Virus record (IMG/VR): IMGVR_UViG_3300034072_000931
Location: 1 to 51,596 of that record
DNA: 51,596 nucleotides
Origin: a virus
Direction: 5' to 3' (one strand)
Shown: piece after piece, positions 18,301 through 25,310 of the stretch
Layout: every line of letters begins with the position of its first letter
Position numbering within the stretch: the first letter of the stretch is position 1
The notes under the pieces: model-generated
Seen by the model: the letters and a program-made list of their open reading frames with translations, nothing else
Told to the model about the DNA's origin: nothing
Database searches by the model: none
Program-made: the position numbers and the translations under genes

Positions 18301-19058
18301 CCCGCGGCACGGAGCCAAGCGAAGACAACTTCATTCCCGAGTATCTGCGGCAGTCCGCTGCCATTCCGCTCCCCGAGGGCTGGCCGTCCCTGCTTGGCGG
18401 CGAGCCGGCGGAAGGGTTGCAGCGGTACATCACCAACATCGACCTGCCGTTTGAGTCTACGCTGAACCTGTTCACGCCGGGCGTTGGAACCACTGCTGCG
18501 GCGCGGCTGGCAGATACGATCCAAAAGACCGGCAGCAACATCCTGGGCCAGACCAGCCCGCTGCTCAAGGCCCCGATTGAGTACATCACCAACCGCCAGC
18601 TCTATACCGGGCGGGACCTGTCGGACCTGTACTCCGTGCTTGAGCAGGACCTCGGCCCCATCGGCCGACCATTGGAGCAGGCGATCATCAACTTCGTCCC
18701 GTTCGGGGCTCGCGGCATCAGCATGTACCGCCAGTTGAACGACGACCGGCTGGACCCCGTCGATGCCCGGATGAAGGCGGCGTTCAACGTCCTGGCTGGC
18801 GTGAAGCTGACCGACGTTGACGAGGAACGGACCAAGCGGCTGGCCGCACGGAACATGCTGAACCAGATTCTGGAGACGACCCCCGGGGTTCGCACGTACG
18901 AAAACCTCACCGTCCCCAACGACGCCCTGGCAGAGATGCCCGAGGACCAGCGCCGCCTGTACTTGCTGTACAGGATTCTTCAGTCCGATGCTGCCAAGCG
19001 GGCCCGCGAGCGGAAGAACGCTGCGTTGGACCCGCTGGAAGTGCTAGGCGCGATCTGA
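15342..19058 (+). CDS. large internal virion / polyvalent-type protein
   Basis: 1238 residues, the longest gene in the window. Mostly helical. The region near residues 745-765 reads F-K-V-G-A-L-A-S-P-A-F-H-V-R-N-A-Y-S-G, a motif I associate with internal or polyvalent proteins of phages (P-x-F/Y-H-V-R-N). A further conserved-looking stretch around residues 945-960 has F-E-R-N-F-M-K-R-V-L-P-F-Y-S-F. No protease, transglycosylase or polymerase motif was found. Likely an ejected core protein like T7 gp16 in position and size. Its last 15 nt overlap the oppositely oriented integrase. Confidence 0.65.
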   Translation: MARSPLFDIFDPYGELEERARLGMLDDEDYILAGPIEQRKPTLSDLMPEEEKSGWLNTLAEMGSSGLAAAGWLLDTPGALVRGVLAGDPLSFLGSSEERVTGRELLRQYGMAGEEDNWGNFSGGLAAEIFLDPLTYATGGLSLLGKGAASQAGKAARAAGLLRDDALQSVTRVNPLRQAQGLAPYADDIPTPRVREYLRRETPQGLINQLPAGEQAEALQRLQRQMDRFGVTDMDAPLGVLDNVRIPGTNIGFEIGGGALGDALAQGFDRLGDFTKRAPVIGTATRTAAALFDPAVGDLATVRSDLDLTNELQLEKRFASAAARDRAEEIRRAYAALEYDARNAQVPEVIPSGPLAGQAIPEELRSFDGGRLMTALQDYVEAPRIPTPLLNAGRSTGDEVADWVLDNIPEFRAIRDRFTALGPDARQAAIDAGLNAPMAQSRGVNGFFPRQMRFFAEPSPPDIPGRAGRQERGWSRDRRAFSVQDNFGRSRDPAYDIAGGVRAFRYLTGNADPSLIDSRALQQSLIGADAATARSLIDNALDTLGAADPVAFTRDGTARPFDYLIPDLYRSRQFQQAGRPMRGGQLGPAPLSRRQRRMIDDTQREIQSRYDKLANLIRTADTQFADEGIGLFDSPSWNNALRYEMGRATNLSNAERLTEMLARHAQDVPAGNVQGGVNIPLEEAARRLGYDRRNFRQLWQQLPASGGQDATNFSINEDLVKAMQTLSPETKLAPAEGSLLRGIDQFTNAFKVGALASPAFHVRNAYSGAYNAATQGAFNPLDYWAAFRAGQGNTDALARRLESVPAYAGMGPEERLRQFMIDREAQRVGGGNVLADLAVPTDGTVELPTIGTAARELLTGRQGRGWREFLNDFFSLRGVGITRAPRRQNTNPLLVLNDAVGQGTEDMLRTGTFLNQLRKGVDPRVAGDLTRLTQLDYAPQAFTSFERNFMKRVLPFYSFQRQILPSIADNIMNRPGGLQGQTIRTVTRGTEPSEDNFIPEYLRQSAAIPLPEGWPSLLGGEPAEGLQRYITNIDLPFESTLNLFTPGVGTTAAARLADTIQKTGSNILGQTSPLLKAPIEYITNRQLYTGRDLSDLYSVLEQDLGPIGRPLEQAIINFVPFGARGISMYRQLNDDRLDPVDARMKAAFNVLAGVKLTDVDEERTKRLAARNMLNQILETTPGVRTYENLTVPNDALAEMPEDQRRLYLLYRILQSDAAKRARERKNAALDPLEVLGAI

Positions 19059-19871
19059 GAGATCGACCGGCGGGGCCGTCGGCTCGTCCCGCTTTTCCTC
19101 GGCCACCAGCATGCGGTCGATGTAGTAGATTTTCATGCCCGGCGTCTTGTGACCCAAGTGTCCACTGGCATCTTTCCCGGCAATTTCCGCGTAAGTTGCC
19201 CCAGAGCGCCGCAGAAACTTAGTGCTGCCCTGCATCCCGGCGGCCTTGCAGAGACGCCGCATTTGGGCCAATAATTTGTCCCGGCAAATGAGGTCCCCGA
19301 ATACTCTGGGGCCTCGCCGGGGCAGCTTTGCAATGGCTTGCAGGGCGTTCTGGTCCAAGTAGCAAACATGCGGTTCGCCGGTCTTATGCTGGCGAATCAG
19401 GAGTCTCTGGCCACGGATCTGGTCATGGCGAATCTCCAACAAATTGGACAGGCGCAGCCCGGTGGAGTAGGCCACCAGCAGCCACGCCTGCATCAGCAGC
19501 GAATGCGGGCACTTTCTGCCCCCACTCAGCTTCGCAGCTACCGCCACCAGCCTGCGAATCTCCGTGTGCGACCACGCAATTGGGCTGGGCGGGAGGCGTT
19601 TGACACGGCGGAGGGGCCTGACTATACTCGCGTCCACCAACCGTTCGGCGGCTGCGAAGGCGAGCAGCCGGCCCAGCATGCGGCGGTGGTTGTAGACCGT
19701 GGAGGGAGCCAGGTGTTTGAGGGCATCGGTCAAATAGGCGTCCATCAGGTCGGGAGTCAAGTCCTGAACCTGCCAGGGCAGACGCCGGCAGAGGACTTCC
19801 AGTTGCTCAAGGTAGCCCGCACTACCGCCGACGCGGTTGCAGTACCGCCGGGCGAGGTCCAAGATCGTCAT
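19044..19871 (-). CDS. int: tyrosine recombinase (integrase)
   Basis: 275 residues. A SAM-like core-binding domain (~1-90) precedes the catalytic domain. Visible active-site residues are Arg140 (Y-S-T-G-L-R-L-S-N-L), Lys163 (H-K-T-G-E-P), Arg221 (F-L-R-R-S-G-A-T), His241 (G-H-L-G-H-K-T) and the nucleophile Tyr249 or Tyr250 (K-I-Y-Y-I-D). The usual His of the H-x-x-R box is Lys218 here. The start was placed at 19871 because GGAGGA lies 6 nt upstream; an in-frame ATG at 19919 lacks such a site. The adjacent tRNA fragment is its probable attachment site. Confidence 0.9.
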   Translation of the reverse strand: MTILDLARRYCNRVGGSAGYLEQLEVLCRRLPWQVQDLTPDLMDAYLTDALKHLAPSTVYNHRRMLGRLLAFAAAERLVDASIVRPLRRVKRLPPSPIAWSHTEIRRLVAVAAKLSGGRKCPHSLLMQAWLLVAYSTGLRLSNLLEIRHDQIRGQRLLIRQHKTGEPHVCYLDQNALQAIAKLPRRGPRVFGDLICRDKLLAQMRRLCKAAGMQGSTKFLRRSGATYAEIAGKDASGHLGHKTPGMKIYYIDRMLVAEEKRDEPTAPPVDLSDRA

Positions 19872-19921
19872 GGCTGTCCTCCGCGTAAGGGTAGAACACC
19901 CTCTTTCTGGGTGCTGCACCG

Positions 19922-19949
19922 TTGGTCGCGGCAGAAAAATCGCTACAAT
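19922..19949 (+). promoter_or_regulatory. sigma-70-like promoter in front of the tRNA fragment
   Basis: TTGGTC, a 16-bp spacer and TACAAT, ending 9 nt before the tRNA-like sequence and on the same strand. A transcript would begin at or just before the tRNA 5' end. After integration this could drive a reconstituted host tRNA (inference). Confidence 0.45.
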
Positions 19950-19958
19950 CAGAACTTT

Positions 19959-19981
19959 GGGCAGCTAGCTCAGTTGGTTAG
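19959..19981 (+). other. tRNA 5' half, candidate attP core
   Basis: The 23 nt match a tRNA from position 1 to about 22: acceptor strand GGGCAGC, then TA, D-stem GCTC and D-loop AGTTGGTTA, plus one G. The sequence then departs from tRNA: the returning D-stem GAGC is absent and no matching GCTGCCC acceptor or T-arm follows. A truncated tRNA beside an integrase gene is the usual mark of an attachment site, although most phages keep the 3' rather than the 5' part. Confidence 0.65.
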
Positions 19982-20166
19982 GCTGCTCGGGGTTTGGCTT
20001 GCTCTTCGCCGCTGGCCCATTCTCTCCGCCCTCTCGCGGGTAGGCCTCGCAGCCCTGTTGTGGCTCGGCCAGATCAGCACTTTCTTTCTGCTGGTGTGCC
20101 TCGGACACCTAGGCATTTCGCTCAAGGATTCTCGTCGCCCACGGAAGGGCTAGATGGATCGCCGGC

Positions 20167-20187
20167 GCCCCATGGACGGGGCTTTTT
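20167..20187 (+). terminator. intrinsic terminator GCCCC-N6-GGGGC-T5
   Basis: A 5-bp GC stem with a 6-nt loop is followed directly by TTTTT. It lies between the attachment region and the recombination operon, and would stop transcripts from the promoter before the tRNA fragment. The next gene starts 16 nt later. Confidence 0.75.
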
Positions 20188-20203
20188 CCTCGGAGGTGAA
20201 CGC

Positions 20204-21064
20204 ATGGACAGCCTGTTGAAACTGGACGATTTGCCCGTGGCCGTGGTGGGGATGGCCAACGAAACCTACCACTCGCTCAAGGGGTTTGACGGCCGCTCAT
20301 TCCTGTCGGCGGTCGGCAAGTACGGCGGCGAGGCCCAGCTCTGGATGGACATGGGGTTTTCCCTGTTCTCCGGGAACTCTGCCACCAGCACGGGATCGGA
20401 GTTTGACGCCCTGATCACCGGCATCTTGGAGGGCAAGCCCTTCGACACGCTGGTGGTGGTCGCACCGGAAGAGGTGCTGGGTGCCAACGGCTCCCGCAGC
20501 ACCAAGGCCTACAAGGAGTGGGCCGCCCAGCAGACAGCCTTGTGCGTGACGGCGGACATCAAGTGGAAGTACCAGAAGATGTACGACTCGCTGATGGGGT
20601 GCGAGTCGGCGTACTTGCTGATGCAGCAGACGGTGCGGACGCAGCGGTCGGTCTTCTTTGAGGCGTACGGTCACAAGCTGAAGGTCAGGCCGGACGCGGA
20701 GACGGAACATCTGTGGTGGGATTTGAAGACCACCAGCAGCCAGTGGGATCGTCTGTTCCGCTCGGTGATGGACTACGGCTACGCGGAACAGGCGTGGCTG
20801 TACACCGAGGGGGCGATGGCGCTGGGGTATGGGCGGTTCCGCATGCCGTTCGTCTTCGTCCAGACGATGCCGCCCTACGCATGCCGGGTGTTTACCCTGC
20901 CGGATTCACTGGTTGAGTCGGCTGGCCAGCGGTTGGTCAGCATCATGGAGGAAGTGCGGTTGCGCCGCAGCACGGGGGTCTACAAGCCGGCCGATGCAAA
21001 CGATGTGCAGGAGCTGGAGATTCCCGCCTGGGCGATGCGAACGGAGGAGGTTGTCGAACTATGA
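20204..21064 (+). CDS. PD-(D/E)XK exonuclease, RecE/YqaJ-like
   Basis: 286 residues. The nuclease core is visible as Glu153 (F-F-E-A-Y-G), Asp164 (K-V-R-P-D) and D173-L-K175 (W-D-L-K-T-T), followed by a Y-x-E-Q-A-x-x-Y motif at 193-200 typical of this exonuclease group. Such enzymes chew one strand of a double-strand break for single-strand annealing. The start was placed at 20204 for its GGAGG site; the frame is open further upstream but through a terminator. It overlaps the Erf-like gene by ATGA, forming an exonuclease/annealase/SSB unit. Confidence 0.85.
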   Translation: MDSLLKLDDLPVAVVGMANETYHSLKGFDGRSFLSAVGKYGGEAQLWMDMGFSLFSGNSATSTGSEFDALITGILEGKPFDTLVVVAPEEVLGANGSRSTKAYKEWAAQQTALCVTADIKWKYQKMYDSLMGCESAYLLMQQTVRTQRSVFFEAYGHKLKVRPDAETEHLWWDLKTTSSQWDRLFRSVMDYGYAEQAWLYTEGAMALGYGRFRMPFVFVQTMPPYACRVFTLPDSLVESAGQRLVSIMEEVRLRRSTGVYKPADANDVQELEIPAWAMRTEEVVEL

Positions 21065-21684
21065 ACGATCACACGGACATCCTGGGGCCATCGTCTTCAC
21101 CGACGACTGGCAAGTTGACAGAGGCTCTCGCCAAGGCGCAGAGCGAGTACCAAGCGGTGAAGCTGGACTCCAGCAACCCGCACTTTAAGTCCCGGTTTGC
21201 CAGCTACCAGCAGTGCTGCGAGTCCCTCCGGGGCCCGCTCAATGCGAATGGTTTGTGTCTGCCTGACTTTCGGCCCGGCCTGATCGGTGGACAGTGGGTC
21301 TTGGTTGGGACGCTCCGGCATACGACCGGCGAGTACATCCAGGGCTGCGCCCCGCTGATCAATCCCAAGGGGGACATGCAGGGTTTCGGGGCGGCGATGA
21401 CCTATGCCAAGCGGACCTTGCTCATGGCCCTGACGGGTGGGTTTGCCGGCGAGCCTGATGACGACGGCAATGCGGTGCAGGCCCCTGCTGGGAAGCCGGT
21501 CTACCAGAGCATGGCGTATGAGCAGGGCGCCAAGAAAGCGATTGCCGAGGCCGAGACGAAGGCCGAAGCGCAGAAACACTTGGACACCGTCAGGCTGCGG
21601 GCAAAGGAAAAGTCCGTGTCCCCGGATGTGTTCAAGAGGTGTGAGGAGGAGTTCAACCGAGTCTGGAATAAGGAGACGAAGTGA
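21061..21684 (+). CDS. Erf-family single-strand annealing protein
   Basis: 207 residues. The N-terminal ~140 residues match the ERF pattern: A-L-A-K-A-Q-S-E-Y-Q-A-V, then N-P-H-F-K-S-R-F-A-S-Y, a beta segment with G-G-Q-W-V-L-V-G-T-L-R-H, and G-A-A-M-T-Y-A-K-R-T-L-L-M-A-L. A charged helical tail follows. Erf proteins anneal complementary strands with a partner exonuclease, here the adjacent upstream gene. Overlaps both neighbours. Confidence 0.9.
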   Translation: MNDHTDILGPSSSPTTGKLTEALAKAQSEYQAVKLDSSNPHFKSRFASYQQCCESLRGPLNANGLCLPDFRPGLIGGQWVLVGTLRHTTGEYIQGCAPLINPKGDMQGFGAAMTYAKRTLLMALTGGFAGEPDDDGNAVQAPAGKPVYQSMAYEQGAKKAIAEAETKAEAQKHLDTVRLRAKEKSVSPDVFKRCEEEFNRVWNKETK

Positions 21685-22022
21685 TGGGTTACCAGTGCGT
21701 GATGATTTTGGGCAACGTGACCAAGGACCCCGAGAGCCGGCAGGTCGGTGAGAACGAGGTCTGCAAGTTCTCGGTGGCTGTCAATGGCTACAAGGACTCC
21801 GTGGAGTTCTTCGACTGCGAATGGTGGAACCCGAACGGGGCACTTGCCTATGTGGCGAAGGGCACCCCGGTGTTCTGCCAGGGTGAGATTCAGACCCAGA
21901 GCTGGGAGAAGGACGGCCAGACCCGAAGCAGGAAGGTGCTCAAGGTCCGGACGCTGCAACTGACCGGGGCCAAGCAGAAGAAGGCCGATCCGATTGAGGA
22001 GGAGTTTGCCGACTTCAGGTGA
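21684..22022 (+). CDS. ssb: single-stranded DNA-binding protein
   Basis: 112 residues with an OB-fold SSB pattern: M-I-L-G-N-V-T-K-D-P-E, K-F-S-V-A-V-N, a W-W-N-P segment, V-A-K-G-T-P-V-F-C-Q-G and W-E-K-D-G-Q-T-R-S. It is shorter than cellular SSBs, with almost no linker. Its acidic tail ends E-E-F-A-D-F-R rather than the usual D-D-I-P-F. Starts in a TGATG overlap with the annealase; the in-frame GTG one codon earlier is an alternative. Confidence 0.88.
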   Translation: MGYQCVMILGNVTKDPESRQVGENEVCKFSVAVNGYKDSVEFFDCEWWNPNGALAYVAKGTPVFCQGEIQTQSWEKDGQTRSRKVLKVRTLQLTGAKQKKADPIEEEFADFR

Positions 22023-22044
22023 TTTGCAGGTGCTGTGCGCGCCG

Positions 22045-22090
22045 CCCGGGGCGGGGGCTCTCCCTCCACCCCCGCCCCGGGTTTCTCTTT
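22045..22090 (+). terminator. strong intrinsic terminator after ssb
   Basis: A perfect 13-bp GC stem (22045-22057 with 22069-22081), an 11-nt loop and a TTTCTCTTT tract. It lies in the 78-nt gap between ssb and the next gene and would separate the recombination unit from the helicase unit, or attenuate read-through. Confidence 0.85.
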
Positions 22091-22100
22091 CGGAGGGGAC

Positions 22101-22376
22101 ATGGAGGTTGGCATGGAGGTTTGGAGGTATTCGCTGTCGGACAGGATCGACAGCCGTGGGGTGCATCTCTGGTTCGACCGCGGCGAGCAGGTGGAGGTTG
22201 ACGGTCGGCCCTATGTTCGCATGCGTGGCGGGATGCTGACGCCGATGGGCGAGGGCTGGCATCCGAGCGAGCAGCACGCCAAGGACGCTGCGGCCGATGC
22301 GCTTGAGGCTATGACCCGGGCGCTGCGCCATCAGATTCGCGGCCTTCGGCAGGAGATTGTCGATGCAGTTGCGTGA
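22101..22376 (+). CDS. hypothetical protein upstream of helicase
   Basis: 91 residues. GGAGGGG precedes the ATG. The first half is beta-rich (V-W-R-Y-S-L-S-D-R-I), the second helical (A-A-A-D-A-L-E-A-M-T-R-A-L-R-H-Q-I). Overlaps the helicase gene by 14 nt, so a linked role in replication is possible. No motif recognised. Confidence 0.7.
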   Translation: MEVGMEVWRYSLSDRIDSRGVHLWFDRGEQVEVDGRPYVRMRGGMLTPMGEGWHPSEQHAKDAAADALEAMTRALRHQIRGLRQEIVDAVA

Positions 22377-23868
22377 CTATCAGCGTGCGAACGTGGACGC
22401 CCAACTGACTGCGCTGTCAGAGGGGGTCCGCTCCACGCTGACTGGACTCTTCACCGGGGCGGGGAAGACGGTGGTTTTTTGCGAGCTGGCCGGAAGAGTC
22501 GCCGGCCGGACGCTCATCGTCGCCCCGCTCCGGGAAGTTGTCTGGCAAACAGTGAACAAGGTCCGCGAGGTTGTGGGTCTGGACCCGGGCCTGGAGATGG
22601 GAGACTTCCGCTGCGAGCAGGACGAGTGGTGGTCGCCCAAGATCGTCGTCGCTTCAAAGCAGACGCTCCTGCGGGGGCGGTACAAGAAGTTAACCGACAT
22701 CGAACAGGTGGTGGTGGACGAGGCTCACATGTCCTTTTCTGAACCATGTCTGGATATGTTCCGGTGGTTCAACGACCGCGGTGCGATGGTGGCTGGGTAC
22801 ACCGCCACGCCATTCCGAATGGATGGCACGGCGATGACGGACTATTACCAGCGAGTCCTGTGTTCGTACGACATTCAGTGGGCCATCGATAACGGCTGGG
22901 CCGTGCCCCCTGAGTGCAAACTGGCTCGCGTGGAGGGTCTGGATCTTTCCCGCATCAAACTGGTCGGGGGGGATTTCCACCAGCAGGAACTACAAAAGGC
23001 GATTGAGCTGGACGCCAACCTGCATCGCATCGCCTTGATTACCAAGGAGGAGATGGTCGGCCCGACGATTGTCTGCACGCCATCGGTCGCCAGCAGCAAG
23101 GGTGTCTGCCATTACCTCAACAAGAACTACGGCATTCCGGCAGTTCATGTGGACGGCAAGCAGGATCAGGCCGAGCGGGACGAGGCGTTGGCTGCGTTCA
23201 AGTCCGGCCGAGCGAAGGTGCTGACCAACTGTGCGGTGGTGAGCGTCGGGTTTGATTACCCCCCGGCTCAGACCGTGATCCTCGGTCGGCCGACACGCTC
23301 CAGGTCGTTCTGGTTGCAGGTTGTCGGGCGGGCCTGCCGGCCGCTGCCCGGTGTCGTTGACGGGCCAGAAACGGCGGAGGAGCGGATCGCCGCCATCGCC
23401 GGCAGCCCCAAGCCGACGTTCAGGATTGTGGACTGCACTGACGCCTCACTGGATCACCGGCTCGTCACGGCCGTGGACATGTTCTGCACCGGCGACAAGG
23501 AGGTGAAGGAGTCGGTCAAGCGGGCGGCCGAGAAGAAGCCGCTGACCCAGGAGGAGATGGACGCCTTGGCCCGAGAGGCCGAGGAGCGCCGGGAGTTGGC
23601 CAAGCGGATCGAAGCCCAGCGTCAGGCCCTGGAGGGTCAGGCGTATGGCCGCGTGGCTGGCCGGACGTTCGACCTGACCTCGGGCGGCAAGCGGTCCATT
23701 GGGACCTACATGAACCCGCTCAAGGGCAAGTATGCCGGCTTGCTGATGAGCCAGTTGCCCCAGCACTACATCGACTGGGCCTGCAACAACCCCGGCATCA
23801 AGGGGTGGATCAAGAACAACTTTCTCAAGGAGAGGAGGCGGAGAAGTGAACTCGCCAAAGCGATCTGA
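22363..23868 (+). CDS. superfamily 2 DEAH-type helicase
   Basis: 501 residues. Motif Q-like L-R-D-Y-Q at 3-7, Walker A T-G-A-G-K-T at 31-36, V-V-D-E-A-H at 117-122, motif III G-Y-T-A-T-P-F near 145-151, and motif VI Q-V-V-G-R-A-C-R-P near 319-327. The layout resembles Rad25/UvsW-like or type III restriction-type helicases of phages, which unwind branched or recombining DNA. A charged helical C-terminal region (~390-425) precedes a basic tail. The ATG at 22363 has a good AGGAG site. Confidence 0.9.
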   Translation: MQLRDYQRANVDAQLTALSEGVRSTLTGLFTGAGKTVVFCELAGRVAGRTLIVAPLREVVWQTVNKVREVVGLDPGLEMGDFRCEQDEWWSPKIVVASKQTLLRGRYKKLTDIEQVVVDEAHMSFSEPCLDMFRWFNDRGAMVAGYTATPFRMDGTAMTDYYQRVLCSYDIQWAIDNGWAVPPECKLARVEGLDLSRIKLVGGDFHQQELQKAIELDANLHRIALITKEEMVGPTIVCTPSVASSKGVCHYLNKNYGIPAVHVDGKQDQAERDEALAAFKSGRAKVLTNCAVVSVGFDYPPAQTVILGRPTRSRSFWLQVVGRACRPLPGVVDGPETAEERIAAIAGSPKPTFRIVDCTDASLDHRLVTAVDMFCTGDKEVKESVKRAAEKKPLTQEEMDALAREAEERRELAKRIEAQRQALEGQAYGRVAGRTFDLTSGGKRSIGTYMNPLKGKYAGLLMSQLPQHYIDWACNNPGIKGWIKNNFLKERRRRSELAKAI

Positions 23869-24130
23869 CTTACTGCTGGAGGACACAGTCCAGCAGATCA
23901 CGGAGGTGTTTGAGGTTCCCCACGTTTTTCCCACGGAGTGGGTCAAGGAGGAGAAGAAGGATGGATTCTGGAAACGACTGTGGAATCGTCTTGCGGCATG
24001 CTTTGGCCTACGCCGACGAGCTGTGGCGAAGCGCGGTGGTCAACAAGGAGCGGACACGGGACATCGCAAGCCGGCTGGACCTGCCGCTGCCGCAGGTGGC
24101 CGGCGCAGTCCGCCTGCTGCGAAGCCTTAA
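23846..24130 (+). CDS. possible small protein in alternate frame (GTG start)
   Basis: 94 residues. A GGAGGCGGAGAA run precedes the GTG. The first ~55 residues look protein-like (L-L-L-E-D-T-V-Q-Q-I-T-E-V-F-E-V-P, then F-W-K-R-L-W-N-R-L-A) and fill the gap between the helicase and the next gene. The last ~55 are read out of frame within the next gene and are low-complexity R/G/A/P. It may be real with a non-essential tail. Confidence 0.35.
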   Translation: MNSPKRSDLLLEDTVQQITEVFEVPHVFPTEWVKEEKKDGFWKRLWNRLAACFGLRRRAVAKRGGQQGADTGHRKPAGPAAAAGGRRSPPAAKP

Positions 24131-24512
24131 ATATGTCCCGAGCCCGGAGCGTCTGGCGTTGATCGCCATGAACGACTTTGGCTTGGAAGACGCGGACATC
24201 GGAGAGATGTGGAGCCGGCCCGCTTCATGGGCCGCGGAGGTGCGCCGCAACGCTGATGAGCTGCGGGAGGCCGAACCCATCAACCGCTACTTGGAGTACC
24301 TGGACGAGGGGCTTCGACCCCAAGATCCGTGCCCAGAAGAGTTGTATCGACGGGCCGCAGAAATCCGCAGCAAGCGCCCCAAGACATGGCGTCATGCGGA
24401 ACGCGGCCGTGTTGCTCAGGCCCCGGCGCAGGGCGGGATGCGTCACTACCGCTGGAACCATAGACATGCGGCGTACGTTTCAATCCGCGCTGAAAGCTGG
24501 GCAGGACGCTGA
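23961..24512 (+). CDS. winged-helix-like DNA-binding protein candidate
   Basis: 183 residues; start chosen for its AGGAGGAGAAGAAGG site. Residues ~20-55 read T-R-D-I-A-S-R-L-D-L-P-L-P-Q-V-A-G-A-V-R-L-L-R-S, split here as a helix, turn and recognition helix, followed by K-Y-V-P-S-P. The rest is helical and acidic. A regulator or replication accessory role is inferred from the helix-turn-helix-like stretch only. Confidence 0.6.
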   Translation: MDSGNDCGIVLRHALAYADELWRSAVVNKERTRDIASRLDLPLPQVAGAVRLLRSLKYVPSPERLALIAMNDFGLEDADIGEMWSRPASWAAEVRRNADELREAEPINRYLEYLDEGLRPQDPCPEELYRRAAEIRSKRPKTWRHAERGRVAQAPAQGGMRHYRWNHRHAAYVSIRAESWAGR

Positions 24513-25086
24513 ACGGCGTTGGGTTGAGTCCCTGCGACACCTAGGCCGCAGCGTAGCCCACGGCAAGAAGCTCCGAATCCGCAAGCACAACAAGGTCAAG
24601 GATCATGCCGAAACCCCTGATGCGTGCCTCCTGCTTTCGGTTGAGATCAAGGAACGCGGCCTCACGTTTACCTGCCCGGAGGACTATCCCTATGACACGG
24701 TCTTTGTGGATGACTGTCGGGGATTGTCGCGTGAGGGTTACGGTCACTTCGCCTATGTCTACCTGTCAAAACCAACTGGCAAGTGGGTCTGGCTCTCCAC
24801 TCTGGACCGTGACGAAACATGGTCAGAGACGACTACGTTTGACCGCGGGCGGGGGCATGAGGTGCCGGTCCTGGTGGCGCCCAAGAGCCACCTTCGCCCG
24901 GCCGAGCAACTGATCGATCTGATTTACCCACACCTGTACTTGGATTTGGTTGATGGAAACACCGAGGCCTTCTGCTCCGGAGGCGGAGAGACTGAAGAAC
25001 GAGAACGCTATGTTGCGCAAACGCATCCGGATGCTGGAGGCCGAGCTGGCAAGGTTAAAGATGAAAGTCATAAACACTTGGGGTGA
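24466..25086 (+). CDS. PD-(D/E)XK-fold protein, putative nuclease
   Basis: 206 residues. An early helix with Glu16 (D-A-E-R-R-W), then T-P-D52-A-C and E60-I-K62 (L-S-V-E-I-K-E-R-G) match the active-site spacing of small PD-(D/E)XK endonucleases. The following F-V-D-D-C segment suits the fold's next strand. The start, M-R-R-T-F, overlaps the upstream gene by 47 nt. The role could be a repair or host-DNA nuclease; specificity cannot be read. Confidence 0.65.
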   Translation: MRRTFQSALKAGQDAERRWVESLRHLGRSVAHGKKLRIRKHNKVKDHAETPDACLLLSVEIKERGLTFTCPEDYPYDTVFVDDCRGLSREGYGHFAYVYLSKPTGKWVWLSTLDRDETWSETTTFDRGRGHEVPVLVAPKSHLRPAEQLIDLIYPHLYLDLVDGNTEAFCSGGGETEERERYVAQTHPDAGGRAGKVKDESHKHLG

Positions 25087-25093
25087 AGCATGA
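24953..25093 (+). CDS. 46-residue leucine-zipper-like peptide inside the previous gene's 3' end
   Basis: Runs in a different frame from the nuclease-like gene, overlapping it by 134 nt. Residues ~11-38 form a clear coiled coil: E-R-L-K-N-E-N-A-M-L-R-K-R-I-R-M-L-E-A-E, with L/I/M every three to four positions. Its stop makes an ATGA overlap with the next small gene, which supports translation. An internal ATG at 25010 is an alternative start. Confidence 0.5.
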   Translation: METPRPSAPEAERLKNENAMLRKRIRMLEAELARLKMKVINTWGEA

Positions 25094-25170
25094 GAGAACT
25101 ATGGGAAGAGCTTGAGGCCCTGCGCCGCCTGGTCATGGCCCTCTGGGCGCACATCGGGATCAAGGCATGA
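25090..25170 (+). CDS. 26-residue micropeptide
   Basis: Lies between two ATGA overlaps. M-R-E-L-W-E-E-L-E-A-L-R-R-L-V-M-A-L-W-A is an amphipathic helix. Support is the chain of overlaps and composition; a coupling element rather than a functional product is possible. Confidence 0.45.
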   Translation: MRELWEELEALRRLVMALWAHIGIKA

Positions 25171-25310
25171 GCAAGCCGCTGATCCTGGTGACGATGTGCT
25201 GTTACTTCTGGGTTGCCCTTGAGCAGGCCAGCAAAGGGAACCTCGCCGGCATGATCCTTTGGGGGTCATACGGGATAGCGAATATAGGTTTGTGGATGAT
25301 GACCGAATGA
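25167..25310 (+). CDS. 47-residue membrane peptide
   Basis: ATGA overlaps on both sides. Two apolar stretches (L-I-L-V-T-M-C-C-Y-F-W-V-A-L and M-I-L-W-G-S-Y-G-I-A-N-I-G-L-W) suggest a two-helix membrane hairpin, a layout shared with small holins. No holin family was recognised. Confidence 0.55.
   Translation: MSKPLILVTMCCYFWVALEQASKGNLAGMILWGSYGIANIGLWMMTE

Noticed and set aside
19959-20045. Complete tRNA gene
   Set aside because: The D-stem does not close and no T-arm or matching acceptor 3' strand follows, so only the 5' part of a tRNA is present.
19338-20153. 271-codon plus-strand open frame
   Set aside because: Mostly antisense to the integrase gene, with low-complexity protein and no ribosome site; it then runs across the tRNA fragment and promoter.
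20183-22090. rho-independent terminators as evidence for separate host operons
   Set aside because: Genes on both sides belong to one phage recombination/replication set; the terminators more likely tune expression.
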